This document shows positions 53,385 to 62,059 of a DNA stretch of 64,000 nucleotides, piece by piece. Each line of letters begins with the position of its first letter. The stretch's first letter is position 1. The translations under genes and the position numbers were made by a program. The DNA comes from Hyphococcus flavus (lineage in GTDB: Bacteria; Pseudomonadota; Alphaproteobacteria; Caulobacterales; Parvularculaceae), in the NCBI RefSeq assembly GCF_028748065.1, contig NZ_CP118166.1, positions 3,053,501 through 3,117,500 of the forward strand, written 5' to 3'. Below the pieces are notes generated by a model. That model made no database searches and was not told where the DNA came from. It saw nothing but the letters and a program-made list of their open reading frames with translations.

Positions 53385-53888
53385 TTAAGTGCGACAACCA
53401 GCAATTCCCGCTGTCGGCGCAACCATGCTCCAGCCTTCTTGATCATTAAGCTTGATCAAACCGCGTTCCAGATAAGCCCCATTTGCAAAATCCAACCCAA
53501 ACCTTGCAGAGATTTCAATCTCAATGCCTTCATGCGACCGAAAGGTTTGTTGTTCGTAGACCCCGAACCCGCTGGCGCCACTGAAATCCACTCGTTCTAG
53601 GAGGACATTTTGGCCTGCCAAGTTTATTTCCGCCTGCTCGCCTGAAACGAATCGAAATATTGCCGATGGCCTTGTTCCCTCAAGGGTCCACAACACCATG
53701 CCGCATTTTTTTTCCGGCAACGCAGCGTTTTGTATCGGACCTAGCCCTGACAACCGGTCTTCGGTGTTGGAAAAGCTGACTGAATTATTTGATAAATCCG
53801 CCACCGCAGTATTGGGTGACTTTTCGAATGCCGCACAGCCGGTGACAAAGAACAAGATTAGCAGGATCAAGGGTTTCAATACGCTCAT
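53385..53888 (-). CDS. Lipoprotein at the end of the type II secretion operon
   Basis: A 167-residue lipoprotein: signal LILLILFFVTGC with lipobox VTGC, then an Asn/Ser-rich spacer (about 20-55) and a compact domain with two cysteines (KKCGMVLWTLEGTRPSAIF, AGIAGCRT). I do not recognise the family. Its ATG overlaps the gspN stop by four bases, so it belongs to the same operon, and a role as a pilotin or assembly factor is possible but not shown by sequence. Confidence 0.75.
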   Translation of the reverse strand: MSVLKPLILLILFFVTGCAAFEKSPNTAVADLSNNSVSFSNTEDRLSGLGPIQNAALPEKKCGMVLWTLEGTRPSAIFRFVSGEQAEINLAGQNVLLERVDFSGASGFGVYEQQTFRSHEGIEIEISARFGLDFANGAYLERGLIKLNDQEGWSMVAPTAGIAGCRT

Positions 53889-54664
53889 GTTCCGGGTCCT
53901 TTGAATACGCCCGCAGCTCCGTAGGTCATTGTATCCGCATCGCCTTCAAATCCAAAAAGGCGCAGCGCGGACGCGAGCTCTGCTTCGCTTGGCCGTGCAA
54001 CCGCAGACACCTCGTAAGTTAGATCTGGCTGCACACGAACTAATAAATCTACTCCTGCACGATCATTGTTTCCAGAAACAGCAACTAAGAGCGCTTGTTC
54101 TTCGCACTGCATATCCCCCGATAACGGCAGGTCCGGCAATTCATAGCGCCGCGCTGGCGCGTTCAGAACATTCGTCCACACGGAACCTTGCGCATTCTGA
54201 CAACCGTGTCGTTGAGAAAAAGTCAGGCGATCAATGGAAACTTCCGCGATGCCTTGAGCCGGCCGCCCCAAAATTCCTGTCGGCGCCACGGCGTTCAAAT
54301 CGATTTGCGCATGTACGTCAGAAAAAGAAACGCGTGAACCAAAGCCTACTGAAACTGCACCCTTGCCAAGAACTGCTCCGTCCCGCGCTGAAAGCCTAAC
54401 GCGAGGAGACAGCATCGCTATTGAGATTGGCGACATTTTGAAATTAACTTGGCCAATCAAAACACCGTTGATCGATAATCGTTCAATAGCGCCGTTCCAG
54501 ATTGTCCCGGTTACATTCGAGTATGCCAGACCAGTCCGATCTTCATCTACGAACATTGCAAAAACGCTCGCTGGAATCTGACTAAGCACTGTTACGAGAA
54601 ACGACAGCACGCCTAGTAAAATCCACAAACGAGAGATAAGCTCATGATTGCTTTTGACGGTCAT
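53885..54664 (-). CDS. gspN: Type II secretion protein GspN
   Basis: A 259-residue inner-membrane bitopic protein. One TM (about 10-32) is followed by a periplasmic domain with YSNVTGTIWNGAIERLSING, typical of GspN, and a second beta-rich region with a cysteine pair (RHGCQNAQGS, GDMQCEEQ). GspN is present only in some T2SS operons and has an unclear role. Both ends overlap neighbouring genes by four bases. Confidence 0.85.
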   Translation of the reverse strand: MTVKSNHELISRLWILLGVLSFLVTVLSQIPASVFAMFVDEDRTGLAYSNVTGTIWNGAIERLSINGVLIGQVNFKMSPISIAMLSPRVRLSARDGAVLGKGAVSVGFGSRVSFSDVHAQIDLNAVAPTGILGRPAQGIAEVSIDRLTFSQRHGCQNAQGSVWTNVLNAPARRYELPDLPLSGDMQCEEQALLVAVSGNNDRAGVDLLVRVQPDLTYEVSAVARPSEAELASALRLFGFEGDADTMTYGAAGVFKGPGT

Positions 54665-55128
54665 ATCCGTCTCTCGAAAACAAGAACTTGCGCGTTTATT
54701 AGCCCGGCTTCACCACGGGTCATGTCCGCAAAGGTCACAGAGATGCCGTAGCGGCTTTCAAGTTCTGCAAACCAGGCGAACATTGCTTCGGCGTTAGCCG
54801 GCGCAGCTTGAATCTCAATTTGCGATTCTGTCACCGATCCGATTCTGACGAGATCGATCCCAGCCTGATCAGCGGTTGAAATAACGGCCTGGCGAAGCGG
54901 CGCTGCGCTGTTCGTCGCCGCGGGCGACGATGAACCGGATACTGCCGCCGCAGTCGCGGTCAGCTCATACCCGTCACGAGCTCTTTCAGCCTTACTGTTC
55001 GCCTCTTCGTTCCAAGTGATCACCGGTCTGATAATCAAAAGAGAAACAATGAGGAAAGCCGCCAATGCGCCAGCGACGAAGATCAGCATCCGTTCTCTTG
55101 AAGAAATGCCAGTCCACCATAAACTCAT
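54661..55128 (-). CDS. gspM: Type II secretion protein GspM
   Basis: A 155-residue inner-membrane protein: a single N-terminal TM (about 16-36, LIFVAGALAAFLIVSLLIIR), a helical linker and a ferredoxin-like periplasmic domain (IEIQAAPANAEAMFAWFAEL ... RYGISVTFADMTRG). It would bind GspL and GspE in the assembly platform. The position between gspL and gspN supports the call, as primary sequence is poorly conserved in this family. Confidence 0.85.
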   Translation of the reverse strand: MSLWWTGISSRERMLIFVAGALAAFLIVSLLIIRPVITWNEEANSKAERARDGYELTATAAAVSGSSSPAATNSAAPLRQAVISTADQAGIDLVRIGSVTESQIEIQAAPANAEAMFAWFAELESRYGISVTFADMTRGEAGLINAQVLVFERRI

Positions 55129-56327
55129 GACAGGCTCACCCTCATCTCACCCAGGAAAAAACCGCCTGACCGCCTAAACCCGCCAGCTTCTATTGCGGCG
55201 ACCCCCCTTCCCTGCAACGCGCGCTTGAATTCTTCAAGACGCTGCACATCTGCGACACGCAAGTTGATTGAATATTCACCGCGCGCTGCATTGTACCGTA
55301 CTCTATCGATTTGCACGCCTTCGATCTCTTCAAGCGACTCCGCAATGTGTGTAGAAATCGGCAGGAAAACCGGCGCACCACCACCAGAGGCCAGAATAGC
55401 GCGCGCATGTGAGCGCGGATCGGCGTCGACGGCGTCTGGAAAAGCCGTTGCATGCAAGTCCAGCGTTCTATCCTCCAGGCGATCTGCCAGCCGCAATGAA
55501 CGCATACCATCTGCAAGTGAGAAAAAAGCAATCGTCGCCAATGACGCCGCCGCCAGCATGCCTGCCCGGCGCCATCTGCCTGCTGCGGCAGTCCAATCCC
55601 TCTTCTTTCGATACTCGCCCTGCAAAAGGTTTGGGATGGATTTGCCATGCAAGGCAGTGCCGTAGAGCCGAAAAAGCACATCGTCCGTTACTGGCCCGCG
55701 CCAATCGACAGAGACTTCCTCACTGTTTGCAACGGCTATGGTCCGATCGCCATAGATGATTATTTCTTTGATGGATGAGTCAGAAAGGAGCGAAACAACA
55801 ACATTTTCCGCCATCGGATACTCAAGCGCAAACCCTTGCAACCCTATGCATCCCAGCACCCTTTCCGGTGAGTCTAAAATAACCGCCCGCTCGAGAGCGG
55901 CTGGCAGTAATGAAAAATCAGGTGCGAACACATCTGGTGAAAAGCCCATCTCGCTAAAAGCATTGCGCCAACTATCCAACACTGAGCGCTTGATAGCGAA
56001 AACCTGCCCTGCCCCATTTTCATTGCGGCTGACCGTGTGGTGGATGCCCGCCATAGGTTCGGCCAGTTCATCTTCAAGCAGGAACCCGGCGGCGGCCCGA
56101 AATTGCCCGGCGGCTCGCGGCGGCGCCGGCATGGCGCGCATGGCGGCTGACTCCCCTGTCACTACGGCTGCGATCTGCCGGGCCGTTCGCGCCCGATCTG
56201 CAATTAGGGCAAGCGCGGCGACATTTTCAGCCTTATCCGCCAGACGGACTTCGCCATTGTCGAGAAAGGCCCATTTGACGCTCTCGTCAGGCGAATGCCC
56301 TAAAATGAGAATTAAGGTTTCGTTCAC
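55125..56327 (-). CDS. gspL: Type II secretion protein GspL
   Basis: A 400-residue protein with an actin-like cytoplasmic domain (about 1-245, contacts the GspE ATPase), one TM near 260-280 (RRAGMLAAASLATIAFFSLA) and a periplasmic ferredoxin-like domain (about 310-400). The sequence is diverged but length, topology and position between gspK and gspM fit. Confidence 0.88.
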   Translation of the reverse strand: MNETLILILGHSPDESVKWAFLDNGEVRLADKAENVAALALIADRARTARQIAAVVTGESAAMRAMPAPPRAAGQFRAAAGFLLEDELAEPMAGIHHTVSRNENGAGQVFAIKRSVLDSWRNAFSEMGFSPDVFAPDFSLLPAALERAVILDSPERVLGCIGLQGFALEYPMAENVVVSLLSDSSIKEIIIYGDRTIAVANSEEVSVDWRGPVTDDVLFRLYGTALHGKSIPNLLQGEYRKKRDWTAAAGRWRRAGMLAAASLATIAFFSLADGMRSLRLADRLEDRTLDLHATAFPDAVDADPRSHARAILASGGGAPVFLPISTHIAESLEEIEGVQIDRVRYNAARGEYSINLRVADVQRLEEFKRALQGRGVAAIEAGGFRRSGGFFLGEMRVSLS

Positions 56328-57310
56328 TCTTCCGCTCCGATACGGCGCGCAATCACACTCGTTTCGCCATTATCGCCTATGGCGAAATCCGTTGTTATCT
56401 CAACTAACGCAGTATCATAAACAATCTCTGCACGCGCCTGCAGATAAGCTGACCGCACGTCAAATCTTTCTCCTGCCTGTTCACCGCTTTGCAAGGCCTT
56501 TACCTGCGGGCTCGCGAGGAAAGCCTCGGCTGTCTCATATCCGCCGACCGGGCGGGAGGCGATGATTTCTCGCGCCAACTGCACCGCTACGCCGTCGCCG
56601 AAAACAGCCGCCAACAAGGGGGCATGCCGTTCTGTCGCCATGTTGATATTCATGGGGCCCGAGACGGAATCATTTCGCGCGCACAGATATGGTTTAAGTG
56701 TCGCGTAAAGGTTCCGCGTAAACCCTTTTACAGCCCGCAGTTCTGTTACGGACGCCATAAAACGATTTCCAGTGCGGTAGGGCGAAGGAAGGGTCGTGTA
56801 ATATTCGTCTTCCGCACCCTGCGGACGGCGATTGCTATCTTCGTCCACCCAATCCGTTATTGCGTCCGCAAGCGCCATCGCCTCGAATTCGTTGATGCCA
56901 AGATTAACCGCAAGACGAATGAATTCCGCTAATTCCTGTGGCGGTTGATCAGACGGAACTACCGGCGGCAGGGACGCGAGGCTATTGACGTTATAACAGA
57001 GCGAAGCATCAGCGAAAAATATTCGCACACCGCCATCATCAAAGGGGATTTCCAGGGGTTGCGTTGCCCACGGATCATCAAGCGACAGTTTTCCGCTGTT
57101 TGCGGCATAAGCTCTCTCGATTGCGGAGCGCGCCAGCGCCTCAGCGGCAAACCCTCGCCAAATCGCTTCTCCTCGAGCCTGAACATTAGCGGCGCGAACC
57201 GACGCCAATGACGTATGTTCAAGGCTTGCTAGCGCTACGAAAGAAAGCGTCGCCACAAGAAGCAAGACAATCAGCAGAGCAGCGCCTTTTTGTTGCTTGC
57301 GGTCTATCAT
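56324..57310 (-). CDS. gspK: Type II secretion minor pseudopilin GspK
   Basis: A 328-residue minor pseudopilin. The prepilin-like leader is MIDRKQQKG, cleaved before AALLIVLLLVATLSF; as usual for GspK there is no Glu5. The large globular domain includes DAITDWVDEDSNRRPQGAED, the conserved calcium/insert region, and AVKGFTRNLYATLKPYLCA. GspK caps the pseudopilus tip with GspI and GspJ. Confidence 0.93.
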   Translation of the reverse strand: MIDRKQQKGAALLIVLLLVATLSFVALASLEHTSLASVRAANVQARGEAIWRGFAAEALARSAIERAYAANSGKLSLDDPWATQPLEIPFDDGGVRIFFADASLCYNVNSLASLPPVVPSDQPPQELAEFIRLAVNLGINEFEAMALADAITDWVDEDSNRRPQGAEDEYYTTLPSPYRTGNRFMASVTELRAVKGFTRNLYATLKPYLCARNDSVSGPMNINMATERHAPLLAAVFGDGVAVQLAREIIASRPVGGYETAEAFLASPQVKALQSGEQAGERFDVRSAYLQARAEIVYDTALVEITTDFAIGDNGETSVIARRIGAEE

Positions 57311-57960
57311 ACTTCGCCGCCAATTTCGCCGAGCCAGAAATACTGTTCAAGCGGCACCTGATCTCTCTCTTCGAATGTAATTGACACCGCAAGCGGCGGC
57401 GCGGCGGCCCCTGAAACCGGCCAGATATCCGCCCATGCCAACTCGCCTTGCTGCTCGCCGATCAGAAACGAAGCGCGGGCATCATCCAGTCCTTCAAACA
57501 ATATGCGTTCGATGTCATCGGATTGAGCATACTCATCAAGGTAAATACGCGCCCTGCGGATGAGTGCCCCACCTTTTAAAACATATTCTATGTATTGGAG
57601 CGAACTGCGCGGCGCTTCGGCGTTAGGGTTCACCCAGCCATTTCTAACAAACGAAATCAACAGTTTTTCATCGTCCTCAACGCGCCCACCGTAACTGACA
57701 AGATTGCCCAGGAAAGACGCTGACTGCGTCTGGCCAAACTCGTCACGAACCGGACGATTGACTACTTGCGCCAGATCCTCCTTGATGAGGGTGCGTGCGA
57801 GCTGGAACCCTTTTAAGCGATTGTCGGCGTCTTCAAGCTGATCGCGTGAATCAACGCCAAGACGAAGCGCATAGACGCTGGTTGAGGCAATCGCCGCAAA
57901 GACCAGCAAGGCAATGAGCACCTCCGGCAACGTCATGCCCTTTTGACGCCGGGCTCTCAT
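57307..57960 (-). CDS. gspJ: Type II secretion minor pseudopilin GspJ
   Basis: A 217-residue minor pseudopilin with leader MRARRQKG and mature MTLPEVLIALLVFAAIAS, with Glu at +5. The domain has family-like DQLEDADNRLKGFQLARTLI and LQYIEYVLKGGALIRRARI. It overlaps gspI and gspK by four bases each. Confidence 0.92.
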   Translation of the reverse strand: MRARRQKGMTLPEVLIALLVFAAIASTSVYALRLGVDSRDQLEDADNRLKGFQLARTLIKEDLAQVVNRPVRDEFGQTQSASFLGNLVSYGGRVEDDEKLLISFVRNGWVNPNAEAPRSSLQYIEYVLKGGALIRRARIYLDEYAQSDDIERILFEGLDDARASFLIGEQQGELAWADIWPVSGAAAPPLAVSITFEERDQVPLEQYFWLGEIGGEV

Positions 57961-58334
57961 TCAACTCTCCGCAGACTGGTCGTGAACGCCAGCACCTGTT
58001 CGCCATCGGGCGGCGTGATTTCGATATCAATGCGGACGACGTTCTCAATGGGCGTTTCAGAGACGATGCGCCGGAAATTCCAGGTTCGATCTCCGACAAT
58101 AGTCTGGCCGTCGGTTTCACCAATTTCACGCGCGTTTGAAAGCGTTAACGCTTCCACCATTAGATTATCGGCGGCAATTGAAGCATAAGTCCGTTCTTCC
58201 ATTGAAGACGCAAAGCGCGTGTTCTGGCCGATAAGAACCAGAAGGCCAGCAACTACAAACCCCATCACCGCCAGCGCGACCAGCGTTTCGACCAAGGTTA
58301 CGCCTTGCTGTTTATGGCGCATGCTAACCGTCAT
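57957..58334 (-). CDS. gspI: Type II secretion minor pseudopilin GspI
   Basis: A 125-residue minor pseudopilin: leader ending MRHKQQG, mature VTLVETLVALAVMGFVVAGL with Glu at +5, and the C-terminal EARTYASIAADNLMVEALTL region (starting ERTYAS). ATG 58334 was chosen because GAAGGA lies five bases upstream; ATG 58322 is an alternative. The start lies inside the end of gspH. Confidence 0.92.
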   Translation of the reverse strand: MTVSMRHKQQGVTLVETLVALAVMGFVVAGLLVLIGQNTRFASSMEERTYASIAADNLMVEALTLSNAREIGETDGQTIVGDRTWNFRRIVSETPIENVVRIDIEITPPDGEQVLAFTTSLRRVE

Positions 58335-58887
58335 TTTTGTCCTTCGAGATGCGCACCTTGCCAACATTGTCCAGTACTACTATCGCGCTGCCCCGGGCCG
58401 ACTGAAACCGGACTTCAAGCGGCGTTGTCTCTCCGGTCGGCGTAAACCGAATGGCCGGGTTCGGTTTATCCTCGTCCTCTTCACGCTGTTCATCACGTTC
58501 ATTTTTCTTGGCGGGCGCTTCCTCAGCAAAAGCGACCGCAATATCAGCCGGGAAGCTTTGCGCGGCGAATTCGGGATCGGTTAACTCCGACCACTCGCCG
58601 CGGCGATACGTCAAAAAGCGGTAGCCGCTTTCGGAGTACTCCAACCCAAGCGTCACACCTGCTGTAACCGAGTATGCAGCAGCAAAGTCGATGCGCGCTG
58701 CAAGCTTTTCACTGGCGTCGTCAACTGCGCGTGCGGGCGGCGGCGCGTTTAACACAACTACGCTGGCGGCCATTGCGATGATTGCCAGAACAACGAGCAA
58801 CTCAACGAGTGTCAGACCTCGCGATCTGTTCCGCCTGAAGGCTGTATCGCTACAGCTCGTCTTCGGTCCAATTGCCGATGTCAGCAT
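58324..58887 (-). CDS. gspH: Type II secretion minor pseudopilin GspH
   Basis: A 187-residue pseudopilin. The prepilin site is RSRG|LTLVELLVVLAIIAMA (cleavage after G24, Glu at +5). The globular domain is beta-rich with an unusual charged insertion (EAPAKKNERDEQREEDEDKP, about residues 123-142), not typical of GspH. The C-terminus (TTPLEVRFQSARGSAIVVLD) is family-like. The start overlaps gspG by 38 bases. Confidence 0.9.
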   Translation of the reverse strand: MLTSAIGPKTSCSDTAFRRNRSRGLTLVELLVVLAIIAMAASVVVLNAPPPARAVDDASEKLAARIDFAAAYSVTAGVTLGLEYSESGYRFLTYRRGEWSELTDPEFAAQSFPADIAVAFAEEAPAKKNERDEQREEDEDKPNPAIRFTPTGETTPLEVRFQSARGSAIVVLDNVGKVRISKDKNDG

Positions 58888-59323
58888 TCAACCCTTCTCC
58901 TCCGGGTTCACCGTCGGCGCCGTAGGAGAACAGGTCATACGCGCCGCCCCGATCACCCGGGATACGATACTGATAAGGATTGCCCCATGGATCCAGCGGC
59001 GCACCGCCGCGCAAATAACCGCCGGGGCGATAGCGAGACGCATTTCGCGCATCAGCCGGCGCCGTTGATAGCGCGCTTAGGCCTTGCTGTGTCGTTGGAT
59101 AATTCAACATATCCAATCGGTACTGATCGAGTGCGGTTTCAATCACCCCGATATCAATTTTTGCTTTGTCCATCGCCGCCTGGTCCCGCGCAGGTAGCAC
59201 ATTAATCACAACAATGGCTGAAATAAGCGCCAGAATGGCGAGAACGACAAGAAGCTCGACCAACGTGATGCCGCGTTGACGGCGGCGTTTTCTCGCCTGC
59301 TTCAGCATCGATAACACTTTCAT
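58850..59323 (-). CDS. gspG: Type II secretion major pseudopilin GspG
   Basis: A 157-residue major pseudopilin: leader KQARKRRRQRG, mature ITLVELLVVLAILALISA with Glu at +5, and the hallmark MLNYPTTQQGLSALSTAP, GGAPLDPWGNPYQYR and FSYGADGEPGGEG (calcium site). ATG 59323 has GGAGG five bases upstream; an upstream ATG would add four residues. It forms the pseudopilus shaft. Confidence 0.96.
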   Translation of the reverse strand: MKVLSMLKQARKRRRQRGITLVELLVVLAILALISAIVVINVLPARDQAAMDKAKIDIGVIETALDQYRLDMLNYPTTQQGLSALSTAPADARNASRYRPGGYLRGGAPLDPWGNPYQYRIPGDRGGAYDLFSYGADGEPGGEGLNADIGNWTEDEL

Positions 59324-59336
59324 GAAGTCCTCCATC

Positions 59337-60551
59337 TCAGCCAGCCGCCAGCGCGTTCAATCGCAGGATCGGCAACAATATTGACAGCACTATTACGAGT
59401 ACCGCGCCGCCCATGCCGACTATAATCGCTGGCTCGAGCAGTCTCAACGCGATCGTTGAGGCTGTGTCAAATTCTTCCTCCAACTGGAGAGCCGCCTTGT
59501 CCAGGAGTTCGGATAGAGCGCCTGCCCTTTCACCCGCTGCGACCATGTGAACAAGCATAGGCGGCAGGGCATTCGCCCTTTTTAGCGCCGCCGCGAGCGA
59601 GACCCCCTCGCCGACCATGGTGACTGTCTTGTTCAGCCGCTCGCGAATAAAGCTGTTCGATACCGTGCGCTGGGCGCCGACTAGGCTGTCCAGGAGCGGC
59701 GCGCCGCCTGAAAACAGCGTCGCCAAGGTTCGTGCGAAACGGGCGCCGTCCACCGCCCGCATAAGCGTTCCAAGAACAGGAACCCGAAGAACAAACTTAT
59801 CGAAGGCGAGCTTTATCGGAGGTTCCTTTAAAGCACGCCATGCGGCGATGCTTAGGATGATGGCCGCAATTAAGGCATAGAGCCCAAAGTTCACAACCCA
59901 GTCAGAAATCCCGACGACGACCCTGGTAAGAAACGGCAGTTCTTCACCAAATGCATTAAACTGAGCGATAATTTTCGGCACAACGAAGATCATCAGCGCC
60001 GTGACGACACCCGCGGCGATGAACGCCAGGGCGATGGGGTAAATCAAAGAGGCGACAGCTTTATTCTTGATCGCTCTGTTTTTCTCGAGCATCGTCGCGA
60101 GACGATCGAGAACACCGGACAAATCGCCAGATGTTTCACCAGCCGCAATAACGGCGCGATAGAGCGACGGAAAGGACTTTGGATCCTCGGCCAGCGCATC
60201 CGCGAAACGCCAGCCTTCCATTACTCTCTCCCTTACAGAAAGAAGACGCGTACGCGCCGGTCCCGCTTCCGCTTGCATGGCGACAGCGTTGAGCGCTTCT
60301 TCCAGCGGCGTGCCGGCGCCGACCAGAGCGGATAGTTGCCGCGTTATGACAACCAATTGCGAGGCTTTAATTCGCGGCGCTTTTCCACCGATCGCCTGTC
60401 CTGATCTTTCGGCGCGCGGCGTCGAAAGTTTCACTGGCGTGAGATTTAACCGGCGAAGCTCGTGCCTTGCCTGGCGCTGACTATCTGCGGACAGCATGCC
60501 CCGGCGGGTTTTCCCGCCCATATCCAGCGCTTCATACTCAAACGCCGGCAT
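59337..60551 (-). CDS. gspF: Type II secretion inner-membrane platform protein GspF
   Basis: A 404-residue platform protein with two repeats (about 60-200 and 260-400) and three TM helices. Family marks include MPAFEYEALD at the N-terminus, VVITRQLSALVGAGTPLEEA, and FARTLATLFSGGAPLLDSLV. ATG 60551 was chosen because GGAGG precedes it by six bases; it overlaps the end of gspE by 14 bases. Confidence 0.95.
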   Translation of the reverse strand: MPAFEYEALDMGGKTRRGMLSADSQRQARHELRRLNLTPVKLSTPRAERSGQAIGGKAPRIKASQLVVITRQLSALVGAGTPLEEALNAVAMQAEAGPARTRLLSVRERVMEGWRFADALAEDPKSFPSLYRAVIAAGETSGDLSGVLDRLATMLEKNRAIKNKAVASLIYPIALAFIAAGVVTALMIFVVPKIIAQFNAFGEELPFLTRVVVGISDWVVNFGLYALIAAIILSIAAWRALKEPPIKLAFDKFVLRVPVLGTLMRAVDGARFARTLATLFSGGAPLLDSLVGAQRTVSNSFIRERLNKTVTMVGEGVSLAAALKRANALPPMLVHMVAAGERAGALSELLDKAALQLEEEFDTASTIALRLLEPAIIVGMGGAVLVIVLSILLPILRLNALAAG

Positions 60552-62043
60552 CGTCATCCTCCTGATGGACGACACGCAAAACTTCCTCCAACGAGGTTAC
60601 ACCCGCCAGCGCGTGACGAAATCCCGACATGGCAAGCGTATCCGATTTCTTGAATGCGTAGTCGGAAATTTCATGTTCGCTCGCATCGTCATGAATGAGG
60701 CGTTTCATTTTGTCATCAACGACAATCAACTCATAAACGCCGATACGTCCTTCGTATCCTGTGTGATTGCAACGGCCGCAACCTTTCGGGCTGTATAGCG
60801 TCAGCGGCATGCCTGTTTGCGCATTCATCAGCCGCCTCGCAGCATCATCAGCATCGTAAGGCTGTTTACAGGATGGACATAACCGCCGCACGAGACGCTG
60901 CGCCATGACGGCGGCTACGGTGGATGACAAGAGGAAAGGTTCAACACCCATGTCACGTAACCGGGTGATGGCGCCAACAGCGGAATTCGTATGCACGGTC
61001 GAAAGAACAAGATGACCGGTAAGCGAAGCCTGCACTGCGATTTCTGCTGTCTCTACGTCCCTGATTTCACCGACCATGACAATGTCAGGATCTTGACGGA
61101 GTATAGCGCGAAGGCCGGTGGCGAAGGTCATGCCGACCTTCGGATTGATTTGCGTCTGACCAACGCCTTCAAGGGCGTATTCCACCGGATCCTCGACAGT
61201 CAGAATATTCCGGCTTGGATCGTTCAGCAGCGTTAGTGCGCCGTAAAGCGAAGTGGTCTTACCAGACCCGGTTGGCCCGGTGACCAGAATAACGCCATTG
61301 GGGCGGTTCAGGACCTGCTTGAACCGGGAGAGTATTTCGCTCGGCATGCCCAGACCATCGAGATCGAGCCTGGCTTCATCCTTATCAAGGATCCGCATGA
61401 CAACGCGTTCGCCAAAACGCGCAGGCAGTGTCGATACGCGCACATCCACGGCTTTACCACCCAGTGCAATCGAAATTCGCCCGTCCTGCGGTACGCGACG
61501 CTCCGCAATGTCGAGCCGCGCCATGACTTTCACGCGTGAAGTCAACACGGGCGTCATTTTCGCTGGCAGCGACAACACCTCCCGCAAAACGCCATCAATC
61601 CGCAACCGAACAGAAAGCGCATTTTCATAAGGTTCTATATGAATGTCGGAGGCTTTGACTTTAACGGCTTCGGCTATCAGCGCATTGATCAAACGTATGA
61701 CAGGGGCATCATTTTCGCTGTCTAACAAATCCGCCGTTTTGGGCAGGCCTTCAGCAAGCGATGCAAGGTCGCCTTCATCATCATCAAGATTTAGATCCGA
61801 AGTGGAGATGCCTTCAACCGAGTAGACTTCGGACAAACGGCGTTCAAACACATCCGCTGGCATGTTATCGACTGTTATCGGCGACCCGACGGCGCGGCGC
61901 GCCTCAACAAGCGCCCATGGATCGGGCTCTCCGCGCGCGCCAAGCACAACCGGCCTTGCTTCTCCATCGAGCACAAGTAAGCCACGCTCCTTGGCGAAAG
62001 CATAGGCAAGTTTGGTGGTCTTGATTTCCGCCGTTTCACTCAT
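60538..62043 (-). CDS. gspE: Type II secretion ATPase GspE
   Basis: A 501-residue secretion ATPase. Walker A GPTGSGKTTSLYG, Asp box and Walker B (MVGEIRDVETAEIAVQASLT), His box (HLVLSTVHTNSAVGAITRLR) and a four-Cys zinc domain (CPSC ... CGRC) are complete. The N1/N2 domain (about 1-130) binds GspL. It powers pseudopilus assembly. Confidence 0.97.
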   Translation of the reverse strand: MSETAEIKTTKLAYAFAKERGLLVLDGEARPVVLGARGEPDPWALVEARRAVGSPITVDNMPADVFERRLSEVYSVEGISTSDLNLDDDEGDLASLAEGLPKTADLLDSENDAPVIRLINALIAEAVKVKASDIHIEPYENALSVRLRIDGVLREVLSLPAKMTPVLTSRVKVMARLDIAERRVPQDGRISIALGGKAVDVRVSTLPARFGERVVMRILDKDEARLDLDGLGMPSEILSRFKQVLNRPNGVILVTGPTGSGKTTSLYGALTLLNDPSRNILTVEDPVEYALEGVGQTQINPKVGMTFATGLRAILRQDPDIVMVGEIRDVETAEIAVQASLTGHLVLSTVHTNSAVGAITRLRDMGVEPFLLSSTVAAVMAQRLVRRLCPSCKQPYDADDAARRLMNAQTGMPLTLYSPKGCGRCNHTGYEGRIGVYELIVVDDKMKRLIHDDASEHEISDYAFKKSDTLAMSGFRHALAGVTSLEEVLRVVHQEDDDAGV

Positions 62044-62059
62044 GAGTTAGCAATTCGAT

